Part shown: positions 38,650-47,853 of the stretch, one piece after another | Position numbering within the stretch: position 1 is the stretch's first letter | Layout of the letters: every line of letters starts with the position of its first letter | Translations under genes and position numbers: made by a program | Origin: Puniceicoccus vermicola | GTDB taxonomy: Bacteria > Verrucomicrobiota > Verrucomicrobiia > Opitutales > Puniceicoccaceae | Assembly (NCBI RefSeq): GCF_014230055.1 | Contig: NZ_JACHVA010000082.1 | Location: forward strand, 62,001-126,000 | Direction of reading: 5' to 3' | Length of the DNA stretch: 64,000 nt | Notes under the pieces: generated by a model | The model's database searches: none | The model's input: only the letters and a program-made list of their open reading frames with translations | Told to the model about the DNA's origin: nothing

Positions 38650-39806
38650 GTGAGTCATAAAACGCCAAAAAGGGTCGCGCTTCTTCTCGGACAGGATCTT
38701 GGGTATTCCCGACGGGTTCTCTCTGGAGTTCTCGGCTACTCGGAGTCTCATCGGCTCGACTGGATCTACCACAACGCGCCTCCGGATATCCGTATCCTCC
38801 CGGCTCTGGAACGGTGGCGACCGCATGGAGTGGTGGTTCACCTTGCGGACCGGACTCTTGCCGAAGGTCTTTCCCGGTTGTCTGTCCCCATGATCTCGGT
38901 GACCAATACCATTGAGGATGCAACCATCCCTTTTGTGGATGTGGATAGCGAAGCAGTGGGGCGAATGGCGGCCGAGTACTTTCTGGGTCGCGGCTTTCGG
39001 TCCTTCGCTTACTTCGGTAGCCGACGAGTGTCTTTCTCTCAAAACCGGGAGAAGGGGTTTCGTACCGTTCTCGAAAAAAGGGTTACCGGGTTTCCAATTT
39101 TCACGCAAATTTCCTCCCTTATCCTCCGCTCTCGCAGGATTGGAGTCGCTATGATCGGCAGACCGAGCGTTGGCTCAAACAACTGCCGAAGCCGGTGGGG
39201 GTTCTAGCCTCCAATGACATCCCCGGCCGTTCTCTTTGCGAGCTTTGCCGCAATGCCGGGATCCGAGTCCCGGAGGCAGTGGCGGTGCTGGGTGTGGACA
39301 ACGATGAATCGGAGTGTCGGATGAGTTTTCCGACCCTTTCCAGCATTGATATTCCGGCCGAGGCGGTGGGCAGGACCGCAATGGAATCGCTGGCCAAGCT
39401 TATGAAAGGGGGGCAACCTCCACCGGCGGCGACATTTCTGCCACCGGTCGGCCTGATCGCTCGCAGTTCGACCGATTGGCTGGCACCCCGCGATCCGATT
39501 CTCGGAAAAGCCCTTCAAATCATCGAGGAAGAATCCGACCGTGGGATAGGCGTGGAGGCGGTTTGCGAATCACTGGGCGTCTCCCGGAGAAACCTCGAAC
39601 GACGCTTCCGCTCGGAACTCGGCATCGGCGTTCATGAGCGGATCCAGACGGTTCAGGTGGCTCGGGCAAAACGATTGTTGCTGGAATCCAATCTGAGGAT
39701 CAGCGAGGTCGCGGAGCGCACGGGGTTCGGGAATTTGAGACGCTTCGATCGAGTCTTCCGTCAGGTCGAGGGATGTCAGCCTTCGGAGTATCGACGGCTG
39801 CGCTGA
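38650..39806 (+). pseudogene. XylR-type (LacI/AraC hybrid) transcriptional regulator, frameshifted at a poly-A run
   Basis: The N-terminal effector domain (MSHKTPKRVALLLGQDLGYSRRV..., from GTG 38650) is in frame up to about residue 143. The rest continues in another frame: joined at the A6 run (39074-39079) it would read KKGYRVSNFHANF then WLKQLPKPVGVLASNDIPGR without a gap. The second frame then gives the LacI-like domain end (VLGVDNDESECRMSFPTLSSIDIPAE) and a C-terminal AraC helix-turn-helix (GVEAVCESLGVSRRNLERRF; LRISEVAERTGFGNLRRFDRVFR). One more A restores a normal ~386-residue XylR-like activator. Whether this is a sequencing error, an inactive gene or slippage is undecided. Divergent from the kinase gene. 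Confidence 0.8.
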
Positions 39807-39952
39807 TCGGGGAGCGGAGGAGCGGGGGAGAAAAAAACTACTTCGTAGTTCCTCTACGCAGGAGGGGATGGTGGCGGACGTGCGAAGCACTTTCGCAATC
39901 CATTTTCGGAAATTTCCCGAAGAGAATCCGGTAAAAAAGGAGAGGAATTTTC

Positions 39953-39985
39953 TTGCTAGAAAGCAATAAATTGCAATTATAGCAA
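39953..39985. promoter_or_regulatory. TTGCT...AGCAA inverted repeats upstream of the pseudopilin gene
   Basis: TTGCT-AGAA-AGCAA (39953-39966) is followed closely by a related TTGC-AATTAT-AGCAA (39971-39985), which ends 4 bp before the GTG start. The symmetry suggests a regulator site; TTGCT/AGCAA pairs also occur at 3191 and 49579. The differing spacers weaken the case for one shared protein. Confidence 0.35.
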
Positions 39986-39989
39986 CATT

Positions 39990-40646
39990 GTGAAGGCGAA
40001 GACACCCCCCTTTAACGGATTTACCCTGATTGAATTGTTGACGGTTATCGCGATTGTTGGGCTGCTGGCGGCGATTGTAGTTCCCACTGTCGGCTCTCTC
40101 CGCGAGAACGCGCGCAACACGCAGTGTTTGAACAATCTGCGTCAGCTCGGCGTAGCGACCAAGCTTTATGCCAACGACCACGGCAATCGATTGCCGACGT
40201 TGAATTACACCTACGTTTCCGATCTCTGGCCCTATCTGGATGCCGGGGAGGGCGAGGCTCCGGCATTGTCGGGGGCCGGGTTTCCGGAGCGACTGCGGGG
40301 GACGGCTTTCGAGTGCCCTGCCATGGATTTCGACGAGGGCGTGACGAGTTTGCGCAGCTACGGAGTAAACTCGTTTCTCCGGTCCTACTATCTGAAAGGG
40401 GGAGATGACAACAAAGACTATTCTGATTCGCCCCTTCTGCTGGTCCGACAGCCCGAGAAAGTCGTTCTCTTTGCCGACACTTATGGCAGTAGCAATCTAT
40501 CCCACGCTCGCTGGAAAGCGGCCTCCGAACGTCATGGCGGCCATGTGAATTCCGTATTTGCCGACGGCCATGTCGAACAAGTTGCCGGGGACGATCCCGA
40601 GCCGAACACTTACAACAGCGTCTTCTGGCGGGGGAAGGATATTTAG
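39990..40646 (+). CDS. Type II secretion-type pseudopilin with H-X9-DG domain
   Basis: 218 residues from a GTG start. The prepilin site [19 protein letters not shown] is near the N-terminus, followed by [22 protein letters not shown]. The C-terminal H-X9-DG signature is clear (first His of RHGGHV, then [11 protein letters not shown]). Same length and plan as the pseudopilin at 21850, in an equivalent position next to a PEP-CTERM gene and a regulator. Its function is unknown; a role in secretion or in building a surface structure is the common guess for the family. Confidence 0.88.
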   Translation: MKAKTPPFNGFTLIELLTVIAIVGLLAAIVVPTVGSLRENARNTQCLNNLRQLGVATKLYANDHGNRLPTLNYTYVSDLWPYLDAGEGEAPALSGAGFPERLRGTAFECPAMDFDEGVTSLRSYGVNSFLRSYYLKGGDDNKDYSDSPLLLVRQPEKVVLFADTYGSSNLSHARWKAASERHGGHVNSVFADGHVEQVAGDDPEPNTYNSVFWRGKDI

Positions 40647-40710
40647 AATTTCCCCGACTTCGCGGACTCTATCCCTCTACAAACAAACTCCAACCCAACC
40701 CAATATCGTT

Positions 40711-41568
40711 ATGAAAAAATCATCCATCTTCTCAGTTGGCCTCTTGGCGGTGATGACCTCCGGAGCGGGCCTTCAAGCCATCGTCCTTTCAAATTTTGAC
40801 TTTGAAAACGCGACATCCGGAGCGAGCCTGGGCGGTGCTGTCGGGACGGCTCGCAGCACCGGAGGGGTCGGAGATGGTTTCGATTTCACGAGTTCTGTTT
40901 CCGGAGGCACCTATACGGTTTCGACGCTGTCTCATTCCGGGCCCGGCGATATGAATGCCGTTGGAGCGAACGTTCGCAGTGATACACTAGCTCTCTCCAC
41001 GTCCGGAGGTTTTTCCGGCAACTTTCTGGAGATTTCCCCGCATCGGCTCACGAACACTGGCGCGGGAGATAAGAATCCAGGTAGCTTCGGCGGAGACTAT
41101 TTCCGCTTTTCGGTCCAAGCCGATGCCGGAAGTAGTTTAAGCCTGAACTCGTTTTCTTATGACAAAGGAACGGGCGATGGAGCGACCGACGGAGGCACGA
41201 TTTCGTTCCAGTCGCAGGCCTGGTATTCGCTGGACGGTGGATCGACCTGGGTGAAAATGCAGGAAGACCAGAATCTTTCCCATACGGCTGAGGGAAAGTT
41301 TAGCTCGTCGAGTTCGTTCATCGATCTTACCGAAGTCGCTGCGTTGCAGGAGGTCACCGGGGAGATTCAGATCGCTCTTTCCCTCGGGGATAACAGCGGT
41401 CGGAGTGCCTACAGTTCGAGTTCGACCAACCCCGCAGCGTTCTATTTGGACAATATCCAGTTGGCCGGGGACATTTCCGCGATTCCTGAGCCGGGACAGG
41501 CCGGACTTCTCTTCGGTGTCGTTGGATTATTCCTACTCGGAACACGCCGTCGGTTGCGCAAAGACTAG
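40711..41568 (+). CDS. PEP-CTERM sorted exported protein
   Basis: 285 residues from the ATG at 40711 (the frame is open upstream to 40558, but the MKKSSIFSVGLLAVMTSGAGL signal peptide fixes the start). The body is beta-rich with repeated Gly/Ser motifs (SNFDFENATSGASLGGAVG, WYSLDGGSTWVKM). The C-terminus is a PEP-CTERM motif: AIPEPGQAG, hydrophobic helix, RRRLRKD. It probably becomes a surface or matrix-associated protein processed by an exosortase encoded elsewhere. It lies 64 bp downstream of the pseudopilin gene and upstream of the symporter. Confidence 0.85.
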   Translation: MKKSSIFSVGLLAVMTSGAGLQAIVLSNFDFENATSGASLGGAVGTARSTGGVGDGFDFTSSVSGGTYTVSTLSHSGPGDMNAVGANVRSDTLALSTSGGFSGNFLEISPHRLTNTGAGDKNPGSFGGDYFRFSVQADAGSSLSLNSFSYDKGTGDGATDGGTISFQSQAWYSLDGGSTWVKMQEDQNLSHTAEGKFSSSSSFIDLTEVAALQEVTGEIQIALSLGDNSGRSAYSSSSTNPAAFYLDNIQLAGDISAIPEPGQAGLLFGVVGLFLLGTRRRLRKD

Positions 41569-41795
41569 GAGGGGAAAGAGCGTATTCGTTGAGCCGCGCA
41601 AAGTGTCCGGTTCTCGACCGGATTCGTTTATGCCGTTGGCCTACGACAGTCGTGGATGGGAGTGTGCCCGCAGTTTCTTTTGGATTGGTCGCATCCATCC
41701 GAGATCTTCTCGAATGAAGTTCGGCCTTTCCCTCTCGGTGATCTCGAAATCACAGTCAATCGCTCAGGCTTCCGGATTCTAGCCGAAAACTCTCT

Positions 41796-43850
41796 ATGAA
41801 ATTATCCCTATTGGACTGGTCCATTGTCGTGGGTTTTGTCGCTTTCTTGATCGGCATGGCTTACGCGGCGCAGCGCTACACTCGATCGGTCTCCGGCTTC
41901 CTCGCGGCGGACCGTTCGGCGGGCCGATATCTGCTGACCTTGGCGGATGGCATGGCCGGATTGGGGGCGATCGCGGTGATCGCGAATTTCGAGAAGTTCT
42001 ACCAAGCCGGTTTTGCGGCGAGTTGGTGGGGGTTGATGATGGGGCCGCTGGGTATGATCGCGGCTCTCTCGGGCTGGGTTGCTTATCGTTATCGGGAGAC
42101 GAGGGCGATGACCATGGCACAGTATTTCGAAATGAGATACAGTCGGAAGTTTCGAGTTTATGCCGGAATCCTCGCTTGGTTCAGCGGTGTTTTGAACTAC
42201 GGAGTATTTCCGGGGATTACCGCTCTCTTCCTTATCCATTTCTGCGGCTTGCCCGAATCTTTCGAGTGGCTCGGGGTTACCTTCAGCACTTTTCCCTTCC
42301 TCATGGCGGTGATGCTGACCATTGCCGCCTGCTTTACGCTTTTTGGCGGTATGATCACGGTGATGATCACGGACTTCTTCCAAGGCCAGTTCGTGAACAT
42401 TGTGTTTCTTTTGATTATGGGCCTGCTTCTCTGGAAAATCAGTTGGAGCGACATCATCGCGACCTTGGAAACTGCTCCGGAGGGAAAGAGTCTGCTCAAC
42501 CCCTTCGATCAGGGGGAGATCAAGGACTTCAACTTTTGGTTTTTCGCGATATTCGGCTTCAAGATCTTTTACAACCGTTTGGGTTGGCAGGGGGCGCAGG
42601 GATACTTCTGCGCGGCGAAGTCCCCCCACGAGCAAAAGATGGCAGGAGTATTGGCCGAATGGAGAAACGGCGTGACCTACCTAATGTTTTTGATCATGCC
42701 GATTTGCGCTTATGTGGTGATGCACAACGCTTCGTTTGCCGGAGTGGCAGAGTCGACGCAAGTGGCTCTGAGCGGGATTAATGATCCGCAAGTGCAAAAG
42801 CAAATGCTCACCCCGATGGTGATGAACCAGCTTTTTCCCATTGGCTTGGTGGGGTTGTTTGCTGCCGCCATGATCGCTGCGGCAATCTCGACGGACGATA
42901 CCCAGCTGCATTCTTGGGGGAGTATTTTCATTCAGGACGTGGTTTTGCCATTCCGAGAGAAACCCTTCACGCCGAAGCAACAATTGGTGCTCTTGCGATT
43001 TTCGGTGATCGGTGTGGCCCTTTTCGCATTTTTCTGGAGTTGGTTTTTTCCGCTCAAAGACTACCTCTTCATGTATATGCTCCTCACCGGAACCATTTAT
43101 CTGGGAGGATCGGGGGCGGTGATCATTGGCGGACTTTACTGGAGAAAGGCGACGACGCAAGGTGCATGGACCGCAATGACCGTCGGTATGCTGATCGGTA
43201 TAACCGGGATTGGATTACAAGCCATATGGCCCTCGGTTCCATTCTTGGTCGAGATTGCGCCGAAGTTTCCGCTGAATGGGGCCTGGCTGGCCATGATTGC
43301 CTACATCTGCTCGATCGTGAGTTTTGTTGGGGTTTCCTTGCTCACGTGCAAAGAGCCTTTCGAACTCGAAAAGATGCTCCATCGCGGAAAGTACGCGCTT
43401 CCGGACTCGCGGGTGAAGGGGGATCAATATCAGGGCAAAGGTTTCTGGGATCGCTTGTTGGGATTTTCGGATGAGTTTACCCGGGGGGACCGAATCATTT
43501 ATCGACTCAAAGTCAGTTGGACCTCTTTCTGGTTCGTTTGTTTTGTCGTTGGGACCGTTCTGGGGCTGACGATTGGGATTCCTGACCGTATCTGGGGGCA
43601 TTGGTGGCTGTTCACGGTTTTACTCGGTGGAATGGTGGGGCTTATCACCGTAGTGTGGTTTCTCACCGGCGGCATCAAGGATCTCTTCTCGTTGTTCCGA
43701 CACCTGAAGCAGGCTCGCGACGAGTCTTCGGAGGAAGAGGATGACGGATCTGTGCACGAATTCGACGAACATCGGAACGATCAAGGAGTCCCGCCGGAGA
43801 CCGAGACGGTGGCGGCTCGGTCTCCCGCCTCGAAACCTTCGGTTCCATGA
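41796..43850 (+). CDS. Sodium:solute symporter (SSS family)
   Basis: 684 residues. The SSS-family core shows many membrane helices from WSIVVGFVAFLIGMAYA through VCFVVGTVLGLTIGIP, including GMAGLGAIAVIANFEKF and AAAISTDDTQLHSWGSIFIQDV, where the Ser/Asp pattern of helix 8 (sodium site) is expected. The C-terminal ~55 residues are hydrophilic and acidic. Members import sugars, amino acids or carboxylates with Na+. The stop overlaps the start of the beta-helix gene as ATGA, so uptake of its product is likely. Confidence 0.9.
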   Translation: MKLSLLDWSIVVGFVAFLIGMAYAAQRYTRSVSGFLAADRSAGRYLLTLADGMAGLGAIAVIANFEKFYQAGFAASWWGLMMGPLGMIAALSGWVAYRYRETRAMTMAQYFEMRYSRKFRVYAGILAWFSGVLNYGVFPGITALFLIHFCGLPESFEWLGVTFSTFPFLMAVMLTIAACFTLFGGMITVMITDFFQGQFVNIVFLLIMGLLLWKISWSDIIATLETAPEGKSLLNPFDQGEIKDFNFWFFAIFGFKIFYNRLGWQGAQGYFCAAKSPHEQKMAGVLAEWRNGVTYLMFLIMPICAYVVMHNASFAGVAESTQVALSGINDPQVQKQMLTPMVMNQLFPIGLVGLFAAAMIAAAISTDDTQLHSWGSIFIQDVVLPFREKPFTPKQQLVLLRFSVIGVALFAFFWSWFFPLKDYLFMYMLLTGTIYLGGSGAVIIGGLYWRKATTQGAWTAMTVGMLIGITGIGLQAIWPSVPFLVEIAPKFPLNGAWLAMIAYICSIVSFVGVSLLTCKEPFELEKMLHRGKYALPDSRVKGDQYQGKGFWDRLLGFSDEFTRGDRIIYRLKVSWTSFWFVCFVVGTVLGLTIGIPDRIWGHWWLFTVLLGGMVGLITVVWFLTGGIKDLFSLFRHLKQARDESSEEEDDGSVHEFDEHRNDQGVPPETETVAARSPASKPSVP

Positions 43851-45925
43851 AAATTTTGAATTCATTCTTACTGGTTGGATTGCTTTTGCCCGTTGCAGCC
43901 TTTTGCGAGGGCGCGCCAACGATGCCAGACCGTGGATTGCCGCAGGTCTTGCCGGTAGATCATTCGGTCCTCTACACGCCCTTTCCCACTTTGTTGTGGG
44001 AAGAAATCCGAGGGGCCGCTTCCTATTCGGTCGAGATTTCTCTTGATCCCGATTTTGAAGAGATCGTCGATCGCGACCAGATCTCGATTCCCCACTATGT
44101 GCCGTCTCACCCGCTGGAAGCGAGGGAGTATTACTGGCGGGCAACTCCAGTCGGGGACGAGATCGCAAAAGGGGGCTCAACGACGGTACATCGGTTCGAG
44201 GTCCGATATCCGGAACGGATCTTCGACATTCCATCGGGCGCGGAAATCTCCACGATCGAGCGCACCATTGCCGAAGCCGCGAAACAAACTCCCGCAGTCG
44301 TTCGGTTTCCCAAAAACGGGAAGCTTCGCTTGGTGCCGAGTTCTTCCGACCTGATTCGATTGCAGGGTGTCTCCGATCTGATCATCGAAGGGCGAGGGTG
44401 CGAAGTGATTTTTGAGAACCCGGCGAGCGGTTTCGCCAGATTCGTCGATTGCGAAAGGATTACCGTGCGAGACCTTACGATCCGATTCGATCCGTTGCCA
44501 TATGCGATCGGGAAAATTCGGTCGGTCGATCCGTCGACCGGGCAATTCGAGGTCGTGATGGATCACGAGGAGTTGCTGCCGTTCGATGATCCGCTGCTGG
44601 CCAAGCATTGGACCTGGGGAGTTGTTCTCGATGGGAAGGTTCCGGGAAAAATGGCCGACGATACTCCCTTGGTTGTATCCACCGAGGAAGGGTGGGTTGA
44701 GAAAACGATCGGAGACGACGGTGTCGCGATCTACACCTTGAAACTGAAGGCTGTTCACCTTGGCAAATTTCTGGTTCCGGGAAACAAGTTCATTGTCTTC
44801 GCCCGGAAAAAAGGAAGAGGCCTCGTTCGGATCGAGAGAGGTTCCGATTTCACTTTTTATGGTCTTACGAACTTTGGGGCATCCGCCGGGCACTACACCA
44901 GTTTTGGCAGTTCGGGGTTGAAAGTGATTGGTTGCCAGTCGCTCATTCCGGACGGGCAGTGGGCCGGAGGGAATGCGGATGGGCTGCACGTTCGATCCAA
45001 CCTCATTGGTCCCTGGGTCCAGGATTGTCGCTTCGAGGGGCTGGGAGACGATGCCATTGCAATCTACGCTAAAGGACTCTTTATCTTAAGCCAGGATTCC
45101 GAAACCCGGATTCGGGTAGACGGATATCTCTTCGATCTGAACGAGGGACAGCGCCTCCGGATCTTTGATCCGAGGACGGGAAAGATTCTCGTTTCGGAGA
45201 TCGGAATCGCGGACATTGAAAAAATGCCCGCCGGCAGTGGAGGATTTCCGGAAGAGCACTTCCTCCTGACCTTAACAGAACCCCTCTCGGTTGACCTGGA
45301 GACGGGAAATGAAGATCCGCTTTTAAATGATCAGGTCTTCAATCAGACTATGGCAAACCATCGCTTCGTGGTCAGAAACAATTTTTTCGAGCGTATTCGA
45401 CGGTTCGGGACCGTCGTGCGTGCAGTCGACGGTTTGATCGAGGGCAATCGATATGACCGGATCTCCAATATTCCTATCGTGCTTCGCAACGAGCCCGATC
45501 TGTGGAGAAATGGACTCAACAGCGAAAATATCCGGATCCTCAACAACACGATCACCAACTCCGGATACGTTCGGGGACGTGAAGAAATGGGGCAGATCCA
45601 TGTAGCCTTTTACAAAATGGGGCACGAACTCGCCGATTCCCGCAGTCACCGGAACCTGACGATTTCTGGAAATACGATTGAGAACTGGCAGGACTATGGA
45701 ATCGCGATTCGAAATGCGTCCGGAGTGACGATCACGGATAATCTCCTGCGTAGCGATGAGGAGAATTTCGACAATGGCCGCCGACACTCCGCGATCTTTA
45801 TTGACGATTCCGAGGGCGTGTTCATCCAAGGAAATCAAATCGAGGACAGACGTCCCTTGGACGCAGAAGTTGAGATCACCGCAAACACCGATTCGGTAGT
45901 TTGGGTAGACGAGTCGAAAAATTAG
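43847..45925 (+). CDS. Secreted right-handed beta-helix protein, putative glycan hydrolase
   Basis: 692 residues with a signal peptide (ILNSFLLVGLLLPVAAFCEG). A fibronectin III-like domain comes first (about 30-125: LPVDHSVLYTPFPTLLWEEI, YYWRATPVGDEIAKGG), then a parallel beta-helix. The segment ADGLHVRSNLIGPWVQDCRFEGLGDDAIAIY has the layout 'D.xHx...DC.F.G..DD' seen around the active site of beta-helix sugar hydrolases such as GH110. I offer that as a resemblance, not an assignment. Coupled by ATGA to the symporter gene and followed by another beta-helix gene after 13 bp. Confidence 0.78.
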   Translation: MKILNSFLLVGLLLPVAAFCEGAPTMPDRGLPQVLPVDHSVLYTPFPTLLWEEIRGAASYSVEISLDPDFEEIVDRDQISIPHYVPSHPLEAREYYWRATPVGDEIAKGGSTTVHRFEVRYPERIFDIPSGAEISTIERTIAEAAKQTPAVVRFPKNGKLRLVPSSSDLIRLQGVSDLIIEGRGCEVIFENPASGFARFVDCERITVRDLTIRFDPLPYAIGKIRSVDPSTGQFEVVMDHEELLPFDDPLLAKHWTWGVVLDGKVPGKMADDTPLVVSTEEGWVEKTIGDDGVAIYTLKLKAVHLGKFLVPGNKFIVFARKKGRGLVRIERGSDFTFYGLTNFGASAGHYTSFGSSGLKVIGCQSLIPDGQWAGGNADGLHVRSNLIGPWVQDCRFEGLGDDAIAIYAKGLFILSQDSETRIRVDGYLFDLNEGQRLRIFDPRTGKILVSEIGIADIEKMPAGSGGFPEEHFLLTLTEPLSVDLETGNEDPLLNDQVFNQTMANHRFVVRNNFFERIRRFGTVVRAVDGLIEGNRYDRISNIPIVLRNEPDLWRNGLNSENIRILNNTITNSGYVRGREEMGQIHVAFYKMGHELADSRSHRNLTISGNTIENWQDYGIAIRNASGVTITDNLLRSDEENFDNGRRHSAIFIDDSEGVFIQGNQIEDRRPLDAEVEITANTDSVVWVDESKN

Positions 45926-45938
45926 AAGCTAATCCCTT

Positions 45939-47669
45939 ATGCAGATGATGCCTTTCCTTTCATTCTTATCGAAAATTTCGCTTGGCTTGCTCGGTCTCGT
46001 GGCCGTCTCCGTGCCCGCGGTGGCAGAGGAGGGGAATCGCGTCCTCCACGTGCGGGAATTCGGGGCGATCCCCGATGACGGATTGGATGACATGCCCGCG
46101 ATCAATGAGGCCATCCGGACGGCAACTAGGCTGGGGGCTTCCGAGGTTCGCTTCGACTCGGGGACCTATCGCTTGCAAGAAACGGTGACGGTGGGTGGTT
46201 TCGGGCACGACAATTACATGATCGTCGACCATGCGAAGAACATGGCCCTCGTAGGGGAAGTCGACGAAGACGGAAAGCCGACGACCCGGATCGTTCGGGA
46301 TTACGAATTGAACAATGAGGCCAAGCCGCCGATCCAACTGAGAATCTGGAATTCCGATTCGGTGTCGGTTCGCAACTTCGTCTTTACGAATGATCCCCCA
46401 ATGGGCTCGACCGCAAAGGTGGTCTCGGTTGACCGGGAAAACGATGTGGTTGTCGTCGAGGTGCTACCCGGGTTGCCGGCGTATGACGGGATGCGCGCTG
46501 CCTCCGCCCATGCGTGGAATCTGGAAACGACGAAGTTGAAACGTTTCGGGAGTACGCCCGGCTCCGCCACTCTGACAATCGGTTTGAACGTGAACGATTA
46601 TTGGGAAGTGGTCCCGGACTCTGGGGGGCGCCTGCTGAAAATGGAGGGGGCCGGCTTCGCGAACCGCCTCGCAGTGGGCGATGGGGTGAGCTGGCATCAT
46701 AAGTCCACCGATTCCCATAACCAGATCGAGGTGATGTATTGTCGCGATACGGTTTTCGAAAACGTTTCGCTGCCGAATCTGAGCAACGCGGGAATGTTGG
46801 CGGGCTATAATCACAATTTTACCTTGAGAAGAATTCGGTTCGAACCTGAAAACGGAAATCTGGCGGTCGGAGGCCGGGACGGAATTCACCTCAGCAATAC
46901 CTCTGGAACGGTGCTCGTGGAGGATTCGGTTTTTCGGGGCTTGAGGATGGATCCGTTGGTTCTCCGTAAGAGTTTCGGATTCATCCGGGAGATTGGCGAT
47001 GACGGATCGATCGTGGTGAAGACGAATCTGCGCACGGCCGCGGAGATTCCATCCGGGGATTCTTTGCGATTCTGGGTGGGAGAGGTGCCCTTCGATCTTA
47101 CCGTCGAGTCGGCCGAGGATCTCGGCGACAGTCTCTATCGCTATCGATTGGTCGAGGATTTGCCCGACACGGTCAAGAGCGATTCGGTTGTGAGCTTCCA
47201 AACCTATTCTCTCGACGAGGCGATCATTCGAAACTGTGTCTTTGCGGGGAATTTCGGCAGTGCCATTGTCAACTTTGTCGAGAATGTGATCATCGAGGAC
47301 TGTGTCTTCTCCGATAATGCCTATCAGATCAAAATGGGCGCGAATTTTGTTTCCGGTGCGTTCGCCCGAAATGTCATTTTCCGCAATAATCTCTGCGAGG
47401 ATGTGAGTTGGGTAGACATCGCTCGTCGGGCACAACCGTCAATCCTCATGATTCATTCCCTGAATCGATTCTTCGAGGATCCCCGGTACAACCGGAACAT
47501 CGAGATCTATGGAAACACTTTTCGGAATCCTGATGGCCCGGACAACGCGGTGGCGATCGATGTCCGCAACGCAACGGATGTCCGGATACACGATAATGTC
47601 TACGAGGGGTTTGAGCGGAAGGTGAGCATCGATCCCGAGACGACGGCCGATATTGAGGTGGAGGATTGA
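45939..47669 (+). CDS. Secreted right-handed beta-helix protein, putative glycan hydrolase
   Basis: 576 residues with a signal peptide (ISLGLLGLVAVSVPAVA). The first coil region, VREFGAIPDDGLDDMPAINEAI, is the classic start of polysaccharide-degrading beta-helix enzymes (polygalacturonase/pectate-lyase-3 style). The middle motif GGRDGIHLSNTSGTVLVEDSVFRGLRMDPLVL parallels the corresponding 'D.xH' region in the neighbouring gene. The late segment VRIHDNVYEGFERKVSIDP closely matches the end of the cytoplasmic paralog at 47854. Substrate and catalytic residues are unknown. Confidence 0.78.
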   Translation: MQMMPFLSFLSKISLGLLGLVAVSVPAVAEEGNRVLHVREFGAIPDDGLDDMPAINEAIRTATRLGASEVRFDSGTYRLQETVTVGGFGHDNYMIVDHAKNMALVGEVDEDGKPTTRIVRDYELNNEAKPPIQLRIWNSDSVSVRNFVFTNDPPMGSTAKVVSVDRENDVVVVEVLPGLPAYDGMRAASAHAWNLETTKLKRFGSTPGSATLTIGLNVNDYWEVVPDSGGRLLKMEGAGFANRLAVGDGVSWHHKSTDSHNQIEVMYCRDTVFENVSLPNLSNAGMLAGYNHNFTLRRIRFEPENGNLAVGGRDGIHLSNTSGTVLVEDSVFRGLRMDPLVLRKSFGFIREIGDDGSIVVKTNLRTAAEIPSGDSLRFWVGEVPFDLTVESAEDLGDSLYRYRLVEDLPDTVKSDSVVSFQTYSLDEAIIRNCVFAGNFGSAIVNFVENVIIEDCVFSDNAYQIKMGANFVSGAFARNVIFRNNLCEDVSWVDIARRAQPSILMIHSLNRFFEDPRYNRNIEIYGNTFRNPDGPDNAVAIDVRNATDVRIHDNVYEGFERKVSIDPETTADIEVED

Positions 47670-47711
47670 GGTAAACCTGCGGCGGGTGCCGGGCCGATCG
47701 CCTCCCAATCT

Positions 47712-47737
47712 GTAGCATCCCGCCGTGAGGCGGATGA
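47712..47737 (+). repeat. Dispersed 26-bp REP-like hairpin, copy 2
   Basis: Identical over 26 bp to 16975-17000. It lies between two convergent beta-helix genes and could act as a 3'-end hairpin. Confidence 0.7.
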
Positions 47738-47853
47738 GTGTGGGGCACCAGGAGTTGAAGAATACCCGGTCCCTATCGCGTCTCTCCCCCGAGATCGGAG
47801 TCTATTCCTGCTTCAAATTCCTGCGGGCAATCTTTGCCCCGCGAGTTTTGGGG

